Assembly (NCBI GenBank): GCA_019749935.1
Contig: JAIEPD010000031.1
Location: 53,103-117,102, forward strand
Direction of reading: 5' to 3'
Length of the DNA: 64,000 nucleotides
Source of the DNA: Alphaproteobacteria bacterium
GTDB lineage: Bacteria; Pseudomonadota; Alphaproteobacteria; Paracaedibacterales; CAIULA01
Positions 18,362-26,900 of this stretch are shown piece after piece (positions within the stretch are counted from its first letter, which is position 1; every line of letters begins with the position of its first letter). A model generated the notes under the pieces. It had not been told where the DNA came from. It did not search any database and worked only from the letters and a program-made list of their open reading frames with translations. The position numbers and the translations under genes are program-made.

Positions 18362-18778
18362 CTATAAAGATTCAGCCTTTTTTATAAGGCTTTGCATCGC
18401 TAAGGGTAACCCTTTTTTCATTTTTTTGCCAATAACGAATGCAAAGAAAAAAGCCAATGGACCAACCATTTCGATCCTGTGTGTGACTTTTGTCATTTGT
18501 CCAACTTGTTGCAAGGTGTGCGTGAAGATAAAACGGGATAAGGGAAGTTTTGAAACGTCAACGAATTTCTTAAATGGAATAACTTCTTTTAAAACAAAGG
18601 GAACGACAGGGCCGCCTTTGGGTTGTAATTTGCCTGTTGTTCCCTCTTTAAAATCTCCATCTAATTGACCCCATTCAATTTCATGGTCCCATTCTCTCCA
18701 ATTTGGGATATCTTTCCATACACTCCAAACAGCCTCAGGAGAAGCTTTTGTTGTTAAATTGTGTTCGATGATAAGCAT
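18362..18778 (-). CDS. SRPBCC (START-like) family protein
   Basis: About 138 residues of the polyketide cyclase/START superfamily: MLIIEHNLTTKASPEAVWSV, then WREWDHEIEW and a long C-terminal helix. The chosen start has an aaaggaaaa site in front. An upstream ATG in the same frame (18811) would fall inside the promoter dyad and is less likely. The fold binds hydrophobic ligands in a helix-grip pocket, and the link with a MarR regulator suggests a response to a small lipophilic compound. Substrate not predictable. Confidence 0.78.
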   Translation of the reverse strand: MLIIEHNLTTKASPEAVWSVWKDIPNWREWDHEIEWGQLDGDFKEGTTGKLQPKGGPVVPFVLKEVIPFKKFVDVSKLPLSRFIFTHTLQQVGQMTKVTHRIEMVGPLAFFFAFVIGKKMKKGLPLAMQSLIKKAESL

Positions 18779-18797
18779 GCCTTTTCCTTTAACCATA

Positions 18798-18824
18798 TAG
18801 TATGTATGCATATTATATATACTA
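18798..18824. promoter_or_regulatory. Candidate MarR operator
   Basis: Imperfect dyad TAGTATGTAT (18798-18807) and ATATATACTA (18815-18824) with a seven-base spacer and nine of ten pairs. It lies just upstream of the SRPBCC-marR unit, where a self-regulating MarR protein would bind. Confidence 0.5.
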
Positions 18825-18893
18825 ATGTATTATTTTTTTCAATAAACTTTTTTACAGAAAAATGCTGTGCTACTCTAAGAATTATAGAAAACA

Positions 18894-19017
18894 TATACCC
18901 AAAGTGTTTCAAAGAGCTGGGAAGGCGTTTGAGGGTCAAGGAGCGGAGTGTATGGATAATACATGAGCACCGCAGATCCCGAAAAACAACGAACCCGGAA
19001 TTTGAAACAAGAAGGGT
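18894..19017 (+). repeat. Palindromic MITE/RPE-like element, copy 2 (enters a coding region)
   Basis: Begins TATACCC and ends near GAAGGG, about 124 bp, clearly related to the copies at 4356, 29734 and 50748. It holds the ATG at 18963 and an open frame for 18 residues that runs into the FlhF-like gene. The right-hand TATA is lost (ggtgga instead of gtata), as expected where the end became coding sequence. Confidence 0.8.
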
Positions 19018-19997
19018 GGAGATGGGAATTGCTTTTGTCACCTCAAACCAAAGTCACAGCGCCTTCCCTATCAAAGGCATTAGAAGAAGTCAAAACGACT
19101 CTTGGCCAAGATGCAATTATCGTTGCAACTGAGGAAAGGGACGGGGAGATCATATTGACTGCAATGCCAAAGGAAAATCTTAAATCTTTTTCTGTATCAC
19201 CCAGTGAATCTTCTTCTGGTCCTCTGTACTCTGATGCTTTGTCAGCGATTAAGGCTGTTTGTGATATTTGCGATACTCATCAATTGGGACATACGTTTTG
19301 CGATCAATGGTTAAAAGAGCTATCTCGTGATTTCTCTGTTATGCCTGTTGGAATTACACGGTCATTGGCGGCAATTGTGCCGTTTTGTTCGTCTTGGATA
19401 GAGGAAGTTTCAGCAAGACAGCCTATTATCTTGGTAGGTCCCCCTGGTTCAGGCAAAACTGTTATGCTTGCTAAAATTGCAGCTGTTTTATTATCTCAGA
19501 AAAGAAAAATTAAAGTTCTAACACTTGACACAGTTAAGGCTGGAGGAGCGCTTCAGCTTCAGTCTTATTTGGAGGCAATGAACCAGAAGCTTTTAATTGG
19601 AGAGACCCATTTAAAATCTGTTCTGGAAAGTTGTGATTTTTTAGAAAATGATGAAGTTGTTTTAATCGATACGCCAGGTATCAATATCATGAATGAAGAA
19701 GATCAAAATTTTCTTTATCGTTTTTCCCATGAGGTAAATTCGCCTTTAACTCTTGTTCTAGGGGCTGACATGAACCCCATAGATGCTGAGGAAATTGCTA
19801 AGAATTTTTATTTTTTTAATACCCGTTATCTTGTTACGACCCGAATGGATATGACAAAACGTTATGGTGGATTTTTGAATGCGGCTATGGCATGTAGTCT
19901 GCAAATCATTGCTTATAGCAACACGCCTACAATTGGTGATGGACTACATTCTTTGGCAGTTGATCAGATGATTGAATATTTGAGGCCGGCGGGGTGA
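18963..19997 (+). CDS. FlhF-like SRP-type GTPase with a repeat-derived start
   Basis: 344 residues. The N-terminal domain reads like FlhF (SLSKALEEVKTTLGQDAIIVATEE, about 35-58), followed by an SRP-type G domain with P-loop GPPGSGKT (159-166), LIDTPG and a TRMDMTKRYGG-like guanine loop. FlhF normally positions flagella, yet no flagellar gene is nearby. The first 18 residues (MSTADPEKQRTRN and on) are encoded by the palindromic element at 18894-19017. No ATG in this frame lies between the element and the conserved domain; only TTG codons could serve instead. It runs convergent to the HAD gene. Confidence 0.8.
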   Translation: MSTADPEKQRTRNLKQEGWRWELLLSPQTKVTAPSLSKALEEVKTTLGQDAIIVATEERDGEIILTAMPKENLKSFSVSPSESSSGPLYSDALSAIKAVCDICDTHQLGHTFCDQWLKELSRDFSVMPVGITRSLAAIVPFCSSWIEEVSARQPIILVGPPGSGKTVMLAKIAAVLLSQKRKIKVLTLDTVKAGGALQLQSYLEAMNQKLLIGETHLKSVLESCDFLENDEVVLIDTPGINIMNEEDQNFLYRFSHEVNSPLTLVLGADMNPIDAEEIAKNFYFFNTRYLVTTRMDMTKRYGGFLNAAMACSLQIIAYSNTPTIGDGLHSLAVDQMIEYLRPAG

Positions 19998-20003
19998 AAG
20001 CTG

Positions 20004-20546
20004 TTACTTAACACTGTTATGCACAACACTAGCCTCTATAAAAGATACACCAAAGCTTTTTGCGGCTTCTTCGTCATGCCATGTGTCCCCAATCATAACG
20101 CTCGTTTCTTGATTAATAATCTGGCCATATTCTTCAAAAACGACATCTTTCATGACAACAAACATACCAATACCTGGTTTTTTAAATTTTCCGATATAGT
20201 TTTGATAACGAGGGTCTTCGTGAGCTTTTTTGATAACAATAGAGTTGTCTAGTCTTTTGATCACAACATAGCAAGCAATACTGCCTATTGTTGGGGAAAA
20301 AGCAGCTGCTTGGATAGGAAGATTTTTCATAAGGGCTATAAATTTATCTGCAACTTTTTCGGGATCAAAGTTTTGTGCTTCGCTTTCAGGGAATTTAAAG
20401 CCGGAAATAATAAAATTAAAATCGGCTTTCTCCATAGCATCTCTTACACCTGGCAAGATAACTTTTGCATTATCCGAGGCATCATTCGGGTTTATAGAGC
20501 CTGTTACGGTGCCATCATTATCCCAAATCAGTATTTTATGTTTCAT
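20004..20546 (-). CDS. HAD superfamily phosphatase
   Basis: 180 residues with the HAD nucleophile motif DNDGT (D9, D11) at the N-terminus, a threonine/serine in the second motif region (FIISGF) and the C-terminal acid motif MIGDTWHDEEAAKSFG (about 150-166). There is no large cap domain, so it resembles the small GmhB or polynucleotide 3'-phosphatase-like HADs. Substrate unknown. It is last in a minus-strand group after DUF2165, nine bases apart. Confidence 0.8.
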   Translation of the reverse strand: MKHKILIWDNDGTVTGSINPNDASDNAKVILPGVRDAMEKADFNFIISGFKFPESEAQNFDPEKVADKFIALMKNLPIQAAAFSPTIGSIACYVVIKRLDNSIVIKKAHEDPRYQNYIGKFKKPGIGMFVVMKDVVFEEYGQIINQETSVMIGDTWHDEEAAKSFGVSFIEASVVHNSVK

Positions 20547-20555
20547 AGAAGAACC

Positions 20556-21041
20556 TTAAAATTTGTTTGCATTGTCATTTTCTGGCATAGCTAAAAAAAT
20601 GAGAACGATACCAATCATCGTGATGAATATATGGCTTTTTTCTTGCCCGTTCCACTTTGCAAACCATTCTCCGCCCACAGTGATAAAAGCAAAGATATAA
20701 AGAAGAAATCCAACTGTCAGGCCAATTAGACCCAAAGATTTCACGGAATGGAATGAGGGTAATTTTCTATGTTTTATGAGAACGATGCTGCCTACTAGAC
20801 ATAACGAGGCAGCTATAAATTCCCAAGCAACAATAATCCAATAAAATAAATGATGTACCGTTGGGTTTTTGGTAGCTCTGTTCATTAAGGAAGGAGCTTG
20901 GAACGTGGTATCCATGCTCAGAACATGCTGAACATAAGAGAAGTTGCTTTGATAGTCTATAACGTCTCCAAAGCCTGCAATTAGAAAGAAAAGGACAATG
21001 CTAAGTAACATCAATATTTTGCATATTTTTATAGGGCACAC
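20556..21041 (-). CDS. DUF2165 small integral membrane protein
   Basis: 161 residues with four predicted membrane helices. The family signature is visible: FGDVIDYQSNFSYVQHVLSM and MDTTF near the start, and GGEWFAKWNGQE before the last helix. Function of the family is unknown. It sits between the exported nucleotidyltransferase and the HAD gene. Confidence 0.82.
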   Translation of the reverse strand: MCPIKICKILMLLSIVLFFLIAGFGDVIDYQSNFSYVQHVLSMDTTFQAPSLMNRATKNPTVHHLFYWIIVAWEFIAASLCLVGSIVLIKHRKLPSFHSVKSLGLIGLTVGFLLYIFAFITVGGEWFAKWNGQEKSHIFITMIGIVLIFLAMPENDNANKF

Positions 21042-21077
21042 TGGTTATGAAACTTTTAGCTAATTATCTTCTACTCT

Positions 21078-21827
21078 TTATCCTACTTGTTTTAAAGGAG
21101 AGAGATAAAGATTATTTTGTTTCACGTATCTAATAATTTTAGAATTTAAAAGCTTCTGAAGAATGGCTTCTTCTTGGATATGCGAGCGAACTTTTGTTGA
21201 TGAGCAGGTATATAAGTCCTGTTCAATCTTTAACACCATAATGTTGGGGGGTAAAAAAAATGAAAAGGGTTGTTTTGAGTCAGGAACATGGCGCGGTACG
21301 ACAATAATTTTATCATAAGCCGTCAGATTCTTTTCATATTGTGCCCACTTTTCATAAGAATCTTGACCTGCAACTGCATATAATTTGCCATCAATATGCT
21401 TTTTAACTGTATGGTAGTCGGCTTTTTGGCCTTCGTCTTGGATAACCAAGATAACTTTATCTTTATAATCTTGTAGAAGGATATCCATCATTTTAAATCG
21501 TTGATTGATATCAGTTGAATTGTTTTTATCAGAGTCTTTAGGGTTATTTAAAACCACGATGATCTTATCGATTCCCAACTGATTTAAGGCCTGAACGATG
21601 ATTTCTTTGTGTGCCAAAGTAGGTGGGTCAAAATATCCCCAGTAAATGGCGTAAGTGCCTTTTAACTGGCCAAGATTTGACAAGAGGAGAGGTTGTAAAG
21701 ATTGTTTATTGGATACTTCCCTTAATGAGGAAGCGTAAACAGTGCTAGGTCCCGCAAGCATTGTTGAAAAGCTTAAAACTAAACTTAATGAGCAGGAAAT
21801 TGGTAGTGAGAAAATGATTCTTTTCAT
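21078..21827 (-). CDS. Nucleotidyltransferase (NadD/CoaD fold) with a signal peptide
   Basis: 249 residues from the ATG chosen because an agga site precedes it. The product starts with a basic n-region and a long hydrophobic stretch (IIFSLPISCSLSLVLSFS) ending near TVYASS, a classic Sec signal. The mature part is an HxGH-type nucleotidyltransferase: GYFDPPTLAHKE carries the HxGH-like motif and SSTKVRSHI the second ATP-binding motif, as in NMN adenylyltransferase. An ATP-using enzyme outside the cytoplasm is unusual for a free-living cell. In an endosymbiont it could act on host nucleotides, which is inference. Confidence 0.78.
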   Translation of the reverse strand: MKRIIFSLPISCSLSLVLSFSTMLAGPSTVYASSLREVSNKQSLQPLLLSNLGQLKGTYAIYWGYFDPPTLAHKEIIVQALNQLGIDKIIVVLNNPKDSDKNNSTDINQRFKMMDILLQDYKDKVILVIQDEGQKADYHTVKKHIDGKLYAVAGQDSYEKWAQYEKNLTAYDKIIVVPRHVPDSKQPFSFFLPPNIMVLKIEQDLYTCSSTKVRSHIQEEAILQKLLNSKIIRYVKQNNLYLSPLKQVG

Positions 21828-21938
21828 AAATGGATTATCCTGCATGAGTTTTAAGGATCTTTCACAAAATTTATAAGAAACGATAATTGTATTTATAATG
21901 CAATTTTCATTCTAGAGATAGCATATGGAAATCTCATT

Positions 21939-22139
21939 TTAAAAAAGTAAGTCTTCTATGTAATAACTTCCGTCGCGACCAATATAACTAACCTTTTTCG
22001 TGTGGATATAGACTGCATAACGACAACAGCCAGCAGACATAATTTCACGTAAATAGGTTTGGTAATCAATTTTATATTGCTGGAAATCTGTAATTGTGTT
22101 TTTTAATTCTAAGAGACTACATAATATCTCATGACGATA
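21939..22139 (-). pseudogene. DUF1398-like fragment
   Basis: The minus strand has an open stretch of about 67 codons with no suitable start, ending TAA at 21939. It reads YKIDYQTYLREIMSAGCCRY, then a VYIHTKKVSYIGRDGSYY-like segment, which resembles the C-terminal part of DUF1398 (YbcV) proteins. A stop cuts the frame upstream near 22140. The rest of the 21846-22517 gap shows nothing coding. Confidence 0.5.
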
Positions 22140-22146
22140 TTATGTA
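22118..22146. repeat. Perfect 11-bp inverted repeat
   Basis: TACATAATATC and GATATTATGTA separated by seven bases. It lies at the upstream edge of the DUF1398 fragment. It could be a protein-binding dyad or a hairpin; there is no T-run. Confidence 0.5.
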
Positions 22147-22517
22147 ATGATAGAATCATACATTCATTAATGTCGTTAATATCCATGTGCTATTCTTTTA
22201 CATATTTAGTTCAAGCAGTCTTTTTTCCTTAAATATTTCCTCAGAGATATTGAACAAAGGCTATTTCAATTTACTAAATATTTTTAATAAATTCAGAAAC
22301 AAATATATCAATCTATTTTGGGCGTACTACAAGTTTTAAAGATTGTCGAATGGTAATTATTATCAAACCATAGTTTTATAATTGTATAGACATAGGGATG
22401 TCAACACAGTTTTATTATGTAAAGGTAGAATAATTAAAGATTTATAATAATATTTCTTGCCATCTTAAGTAACTTGCCCCTTGGGTGGTTGGTTCACAAT
22501 GTTAAGACTTTTTGGTC

Positions 22518-23498
22518 TTAATTTTTAAATAACTCGGCAAATCTGCTTTTATTGGCTTCAAGATTTTCGAGTACATTTTCAGCGCTGAAAGACATTACTT
22601 TTTTCTCCCAAGGATGTAATCCTTTTATGGGCATATATCCTAGATTTTTAGCTAGATCTTGTCCTTCTTCACTTAAGACAAACTCAACAAACTTTTTTGC
22701 CTGTGGTTTATAATTTTCATCTTTCTTTTTAATCAGTGCAATGGGCTCAGTTATGGTAACAATGCCTTCTTCAGGGTCGATAAAATCAACGGGCGATCCT
22801 TTATGCTTAGCATTAAAGGCCATAAAATCCACAACGATTCCTGCCATTTTCTTACCATTTGCAACAGCTTCGACGACAGACGCATTTCCATTAACAATCA
22901 TTATGTTATTGGATTTAAGTTTTGTATAAAAATCCCAACCAAATTTTGGATTTTCTATAAAAATACCCAACATCAAAGCTGCAGCTCCTGAGTAAAAAGG
23001 GCTTGGCATAACAATTTTATCTTTGAATTCAGGTTTATTTAGGTCAGCAAAAGATGTTGGTTTTATTGTTAGGTTTTTATTAAAAATCACACCGATGCTA
23101 ATTCGCTTTGTGCCGCAATAGGTTTTATCGGAATCAAAAAATGCTTTTAGATCTTCAGCAATTTGAATTCCATCTAAAGAACCTAAAAGCCTTTTTCGTT
23201 TTAAATTTTCCATTGCGACTATGTCAGAAATCATAATAACATCCGGTTGGATATTATTGTTACGGACTTCTAATAAAAGTTTATCAACGATTTCGGTTGT
23301 ACCAGACCTAAAAACTTCAATGTGAATATCAGGATACTTTTTTTGAAACGCATCAATAAGGACAGTAATGTCTTTGTTATGCTGAGAGGTGTAGAGAATA
23401 ACATTATCTTTTTTCTTTTCACAGCCCCATAACAATAAGAGGCACGAGCAAACGAGAAAGAATTTTTTCACAATTGTTTTTGATGCGTTGTTAAACAT
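22518..23498 (-). CDS. ABC transporter substrate-binding lipoprotein, iron type
   Basis: About 326 residues from the ATG giving MFNNASKTIVKKFF, a signal peptide with lipobox LLWGC (the upstream in-frame start would lie deeper in the previous gene). The mature part is a class II binding protein of the AfuA/FbpA type: VILYTSQHNKDITVLIDAF, PDVIMISDIVAMENL and a C-terminal EGQDLAKNLGYMPIKG. It probably binds ferric iron or another small ligand in the periplasm. No permease or ATPase gene is adjacent. It overlaps the preceding flavoprotein gene by 31 bases. Confidence 0.83.
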   Translation of the reverse strand: MFNNASKTIVKKFFLVCSCLLLLWGCEKKKDNVILYTSQHNKDITVLIDAFQKKYPDIHIEVFRSGTTEIVDKLLLEVRNNNIQPDVIMISDIVAMENLKRKRLLGSLDGIQIAEDLKAFFDSDKTYCGTKRISIGVIFNKNLTIKPTSFADLNKPEFKDKIVMPSPFYSGAAALMLGIFIENPKFGWDFYTKLKSNNIMIVNGNASVVEAVANGKKMAGIVVDFMAFNAKHKGSPVDFIDPEEGIVTITEPIALIKKKDENYKPQAKKFVEFVLSEEGQDLAKNLGYMPIKGLHPWEKKVMSFSAENVLENLEANKSRFAELFKN

Positions 23499-26400
23499 TT
23501 GCCTATCCATAGATGAGTTAGTTTTTCTTGTAAAGAGTTTTGAGAAAGGCGTTTGTTTAAACATTCAAAATCAACTCTATCAAGAAGTTGATCCTGATTT
23601 GCACACGAATAAACAATCTTTTCTTCGCCCGTTAAAGGGTCTTTATGAATCTGTAAGCACTGCGCACAGATTTCCTTCATCATGCATTGCATAGGTGAGT
23701 TGATGCTACCAATAGCAATGTGCCTTGGGTTCAAATAGGGCGCTAATGCAGTATGCCGAGCTTTTGTAACCGCTGCCATCATGCGGTCGGATCCAATTAC
23801 GATCAGGCGGTTAATTTGATCTAATGGGATCTGCCCTTTGCCAAGATCACCTTTTGCATAAGCTTCGATAGCGTTCACAATATTACCTACGTAGCGAAGA
23901 TCTTGAGATCGACCAGGTGTAAAACCTGGTGCTTCATCACTGCACCAAATGATTTGATCAGCGGCCTCTTCAATTTCTGTAACCTTGTAACGGTCTTGTA
24001 GTTTTTTATAGCCGGCAAAATAAAGGACTTTGCATCCTTTGGCACGCAAGTTTTGACCTATAGAAAACAAAACCGCATTACCAAGCCCGCCGCCAATAAG
24101 AAGGACTGTTTCATTGGTAGGGATTTCGGTAGGTTCGCCCGTTGGTCCCATCAGAACCACAGGCTCTCCTGGTTTTAACAACTTACAAAGGTCTGAAGAG
24201 CCGCCCATTTCTAGCACAATTGTTGAAAGAAGGCCTTTTTCAGGATCAACAGAAGCACCTGTTAAAGCCAGCCCTTCCATGGCAAGGCGCGTTTTATTCA
24301 CAACTGGCGCTAAGCTCTCAAAGTTTTGAAGGCGATAAAATTGCCCAGGTTTAAAGGCTTTTGCTGCCAGCGGAGCTTTTACGACAACCTCAACAATATT
24401 GGGGGTGAGTCTATGAACAGCCTCAACCTGTGCACGAAGTAGAGAATTTATATGGCCTAAAAATCCACTTAAATCCTTTTGACCAGAGGTTCGTTTTAGA
24501 ACGGTACTGACAACTGGATATCCCTGCTTTGCGCTACCCATGGCTTTAACGACATTGCCGGCAAATGATGGATGGAGGTCGCCAAAGAAACTCACCGCTT
24601 TATTATCATCTGCAAAGCGGATGAGGACATGAACGTCTTGAGGTTTCGAAAGGCGTTCCGGGGAAACAGGGTCACCCTTTTGATTGATAGCTTGAAAAGT
24701 AAGATTCTTGCCTGAGGTGTTTAAAGTGATTTGGTCAGGCGTATCGTAACGCAGGTTTGTGTTTGGTTTTGTGCCAGCTGCAACTAAAATGCTGCGTGCC
24801 GGCAGAGTGCGTTCAGTATCTTTGTGTTTAACGGTTAAGCTTATCGCGTAGCCATTCTGGTCTACATTAACTTTGACAGGTGTTGCATGATCTAAAATGC
24901 TGATTCCCTCTTGAAGGGCGAGGGCGACTTCTTCGTGGTTCAGAGTGTAACTAGGAGCCTCAGTCACATCGCGGCGATAAACGATATTGGCCCCCCCCCA
25001 TGCTTGCACCAGCTTTTGTACCTCAAGCGGGTTTTTTGCGTCATTAATTTGACGGGCATGATCCAGCATTTCGTCTGCTAATTCAGTTTCGTATTGTGTC
25101 CAATTCGCTCTGACATTCGCTTCACCTAATTCAGTCGTTAAATCGTTATAACGCTCAGCGAACTTTTTAACCTGAACTGGATAATAAGCCATGGCTTCGG
25201 TTGCCGTATCGATGGCTGTTAAGCCGCCGCCAATGACAACGACAGGCAGGCGAACCTGCAGGTTTGCAAGCGAATCTTTTTTTGCAGCGCCAGTTAATTG
25301 TAGTGCCATTAAAAAGTCGCTAGCTTGGCGCACGCCAGGAGCTAGGGCATTTTCCATGTCAATTAAGGTTGGACTGCCAGCCCCAAGGCAAAGGGCCACA
25401 TGGTCAAAACCTAACTCAAAAGCCTGATCAATTGTTAGCGTTCCACCTAAGCGCACGCCGCCAATTAGGCTAAATTGTGAGCGGCGTTCTAACAAAAGGC
25501 GGATAATTTTTAAGAAATTTTTATTCCAGCGGACTGTGATGCCGTACTCAGCAACGCCGCCAAAGCCACCAAGGATGCGTTCATCAAGAGGTTCATTGAT
25601 TTCATCAAGACTATAAATCGCTTTGAAATCCGTTTTGGACCCATCTAAGTTCACGCCGTTTAAATGCGATGGAAGAGGCTCAATTTTTAAACCCTCAACC
25701 CCCACAACCATGTGGCCATCGTTCATAAGGTGATGCGCTAATGTAAAGCCAGCCGGTCCCATGCCGGCCACCAGAACTGTTTTACCGCTTTTGGCAAGGG
25801 GAAGGGGGCGTTTGAAATTTAAAGGATTCCACCGAGTTAAAAGGCTGTAAATCTCAAACCCCCAGGGTAAATCCAGGATATCGTTTAAGGTTTGTGTTTC
25901 AACGCCTGGGATATTCACAGGTTCTTGTTTTTGATAGATGCACGATTTCATGCAATCATTGCAAATGCGATGGCCTGTGCTAGCAACCATGGGGTTGTCA
26001 ATAATCGCCGTTGCAAGGGCCCCAAGGCTGTAACCGTCTGATTTCAACTTGTTCATTTCAGAGATTTTTTCTTCCAAAGGGCAGCCGGTCAGATTTGTTC
26101 CGAAATGATTTTTCTGAAAACGTTCTGTCTCGGGAGTTTTGGACTTAAGCCCTTTGGAGCAAGAGTCCTTGCCTTGCTTATGGCACCAGATGCAGTAATT
26201 CGCCTGATCAACAGCCTGTTCGCGGCTGACTCCAGCATCAGTTAGGGCAAAGCCTTCGCGTTTCCTTAAATCCTTCAGGTACCATTTGCCGCCATCATCT
26301 TGGACAAGGCCATGGATTAAATGATCAAAGTCCAGCTTTTCAGGGGTTTTAAACAGGACACCATTTTTATGTGCCTGTTGACCATTCGGTGTTAACGTTG

Positions 26401-26890
26401 CCCAAGCCGCATACTGAGCTGCTTGTTCAAGGATATCTTTGTTTTGGTCCTCATTTTGTTGCCAAGCTGTGATAGCCTTGGCGAATTCTAGCTCGGACGA
26501 TAGAGGCAGGTTTGCCTTAATCGCATCTGCTTCTTCATCTGTTACATTTGGATATTTTTTGACAGCATAGCGCTGCACGAATTGCCGTTTGACTGTCACC
26601 AAGGGCGCCAAGTCATTGTGCGCTGTTTGAAGGGCGAAGACCTCATTTTTTATATTAAAAAGATGGCTTAAAAAATCCTCTAGGATTGGCGCTAGGGCAA
26701 TAATCAAATTGCTTTCTTCAATCGGCATCAGCGGCACTGTGCGAGCAGCTGTTAAGGCAGCGCAGAGGTTTGGTGATGTTTCTTTAAGGAAATCCTGAAA
26801 GACCACATCAACCTTGGCAAGACCATCATCAGAATAAAGATCTTCGAACGAGAGGTTATAGGATAGGTGGAGAGGAAGGGTGTGGGGCAT
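23468..26890 (-). CDS. Giant GltD/PyrK-like FAD oxidoreductase
   Basis: 1140 residues from the ATG at MPHTLP (an earlier ATG would overlap the upstream gene). The N-terminal third is helical with Cys clusters (NYCIWCHKQGKDSC and ICNDCMKSC) suited to Fe-S binding. A GltD-like pyridine nucleotide-disulfide region follows (VLVAGMGPAGFTLAHHL, later VVVIGGGLTAIDTATEA). The C-terminal third resembles the ferredoxin reductase/PyrK electron transfer fold (GQFYRLQNFE, LIGGGLGNAVLFSIG), ending with a Cys set (MKEICAQCLQI, then YSC). It probably moves electrons between NAD(P)H, FAD and Fe-S centres. A run of nine G (C9 on plus, 24991-24999) lies in the coding sequence. Confidence 0.8.
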   Translation of the reverse strand: MPHTLPLHLSYNLSFEDLYSDDGLAKVDVVFQDFLKETSPNLCAALTAARTVPLMPIEESNLIIALAPILEDFLSHLFNIKNEVFALQTAHNDLAPLVTVKRQFVQRYAVKKYPNVTDEEADAIKANLPLSSELEFAKAITAWQQNEDQNKDILEQAAQYAAWATLTPNGQQAHKNGVLFKTPEKLDFDHLIHGLVQDDGGKWYLKDLRKREGFALTDAGVSREQAVDQANYCIWCHKQGKDSCSKGLKSKTPETERFQKNHFGTNLTGCPLEEKISEMNKLKSDGYSLGALATAIIDNPMVASTGHRICNDCMKSCIYQKQEPVNIPGVETQTLNDILDLPWGFEIYSLLTRWNPLNFKRPLPLAKSGKTVLVAGMGPAGFTLAHHLMNDGHMVVGVEGLKIEPLPSHLNGVNLDGSKTDFKAIYSLDEINEPLDERILGGFGGVAEYGITVRWNKNFLKIIRLLLERRSQFSLIGGVRLGGTLTIDQAFELGFDHVALCLGAGSPTLIDMENALAPGVRQASDFLMALQLTGAAKKDSLANLQVRLPVVVIGGGLTAIDTATEAMAYYPVQVKKFAERYNDLTTELGEANVRANWTQYETELADEMLDHARQINDAKNPLEVQKLVQAWGGANIVYRRDVTEAPSYTLNHEEVALALQEGISILDHATPVKVNVDQNGYAISLTVKHKDTERTLPARSILVAAGTKPNTNLRYDTPDQITLNTSGKNLTFQAINQKGDPVSPERLSKPQDVHVLIRFADDNKAVSFFGDLHPSFAGNVVKAMGSAKQGYPVVSTVLKRTSGQKDLSGFLGHINSLLRAQVEAVHRLTPNIVEVVVKAPLAAKAFKPGQFYRLQNFESLAPVVNKTRLAMEGLALTGASVDPEKGLLSTIVLEMGGSSDLCKLLKPGEPVVLMGPTGEPTEIPTNETVLLIGGGLGNAVLFSIGQNLRAKGCKVLYFAGYKKLQDRYKVTEIEEAADQIIWCSDEAPGFTPGRSQDLRYVGNIVNAIEAYAKGDLGKGQIPLDQINRLIVIGSDRMMAAVTKARHTALAPYLNPRHIAIGSINSPMQCMMKEICAQCLQIHKDPLTGEEKIVYSCANQDQLLDRVDFECLNKRLSQNSLQEKLTHLWIGKCLTTHQKQL

Positions 26891-26900
26891 TTTGATTTTA

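Noticed and set aside
18779..18811. Upstream start for the SRPBCC protein (MHTYYMVKGKG)
   Set aside because: It falls into the promoter dyad and has no ribosome site; the ATG at 18778 does.
22501..22521. Hairpin TTAAGAC/GTCTTAA as terminator of the binding-protein gene
   Set aside because: The T-run is on the plus-strand side while the gene is on the minus strand, and the stem overlaps its stop codon.
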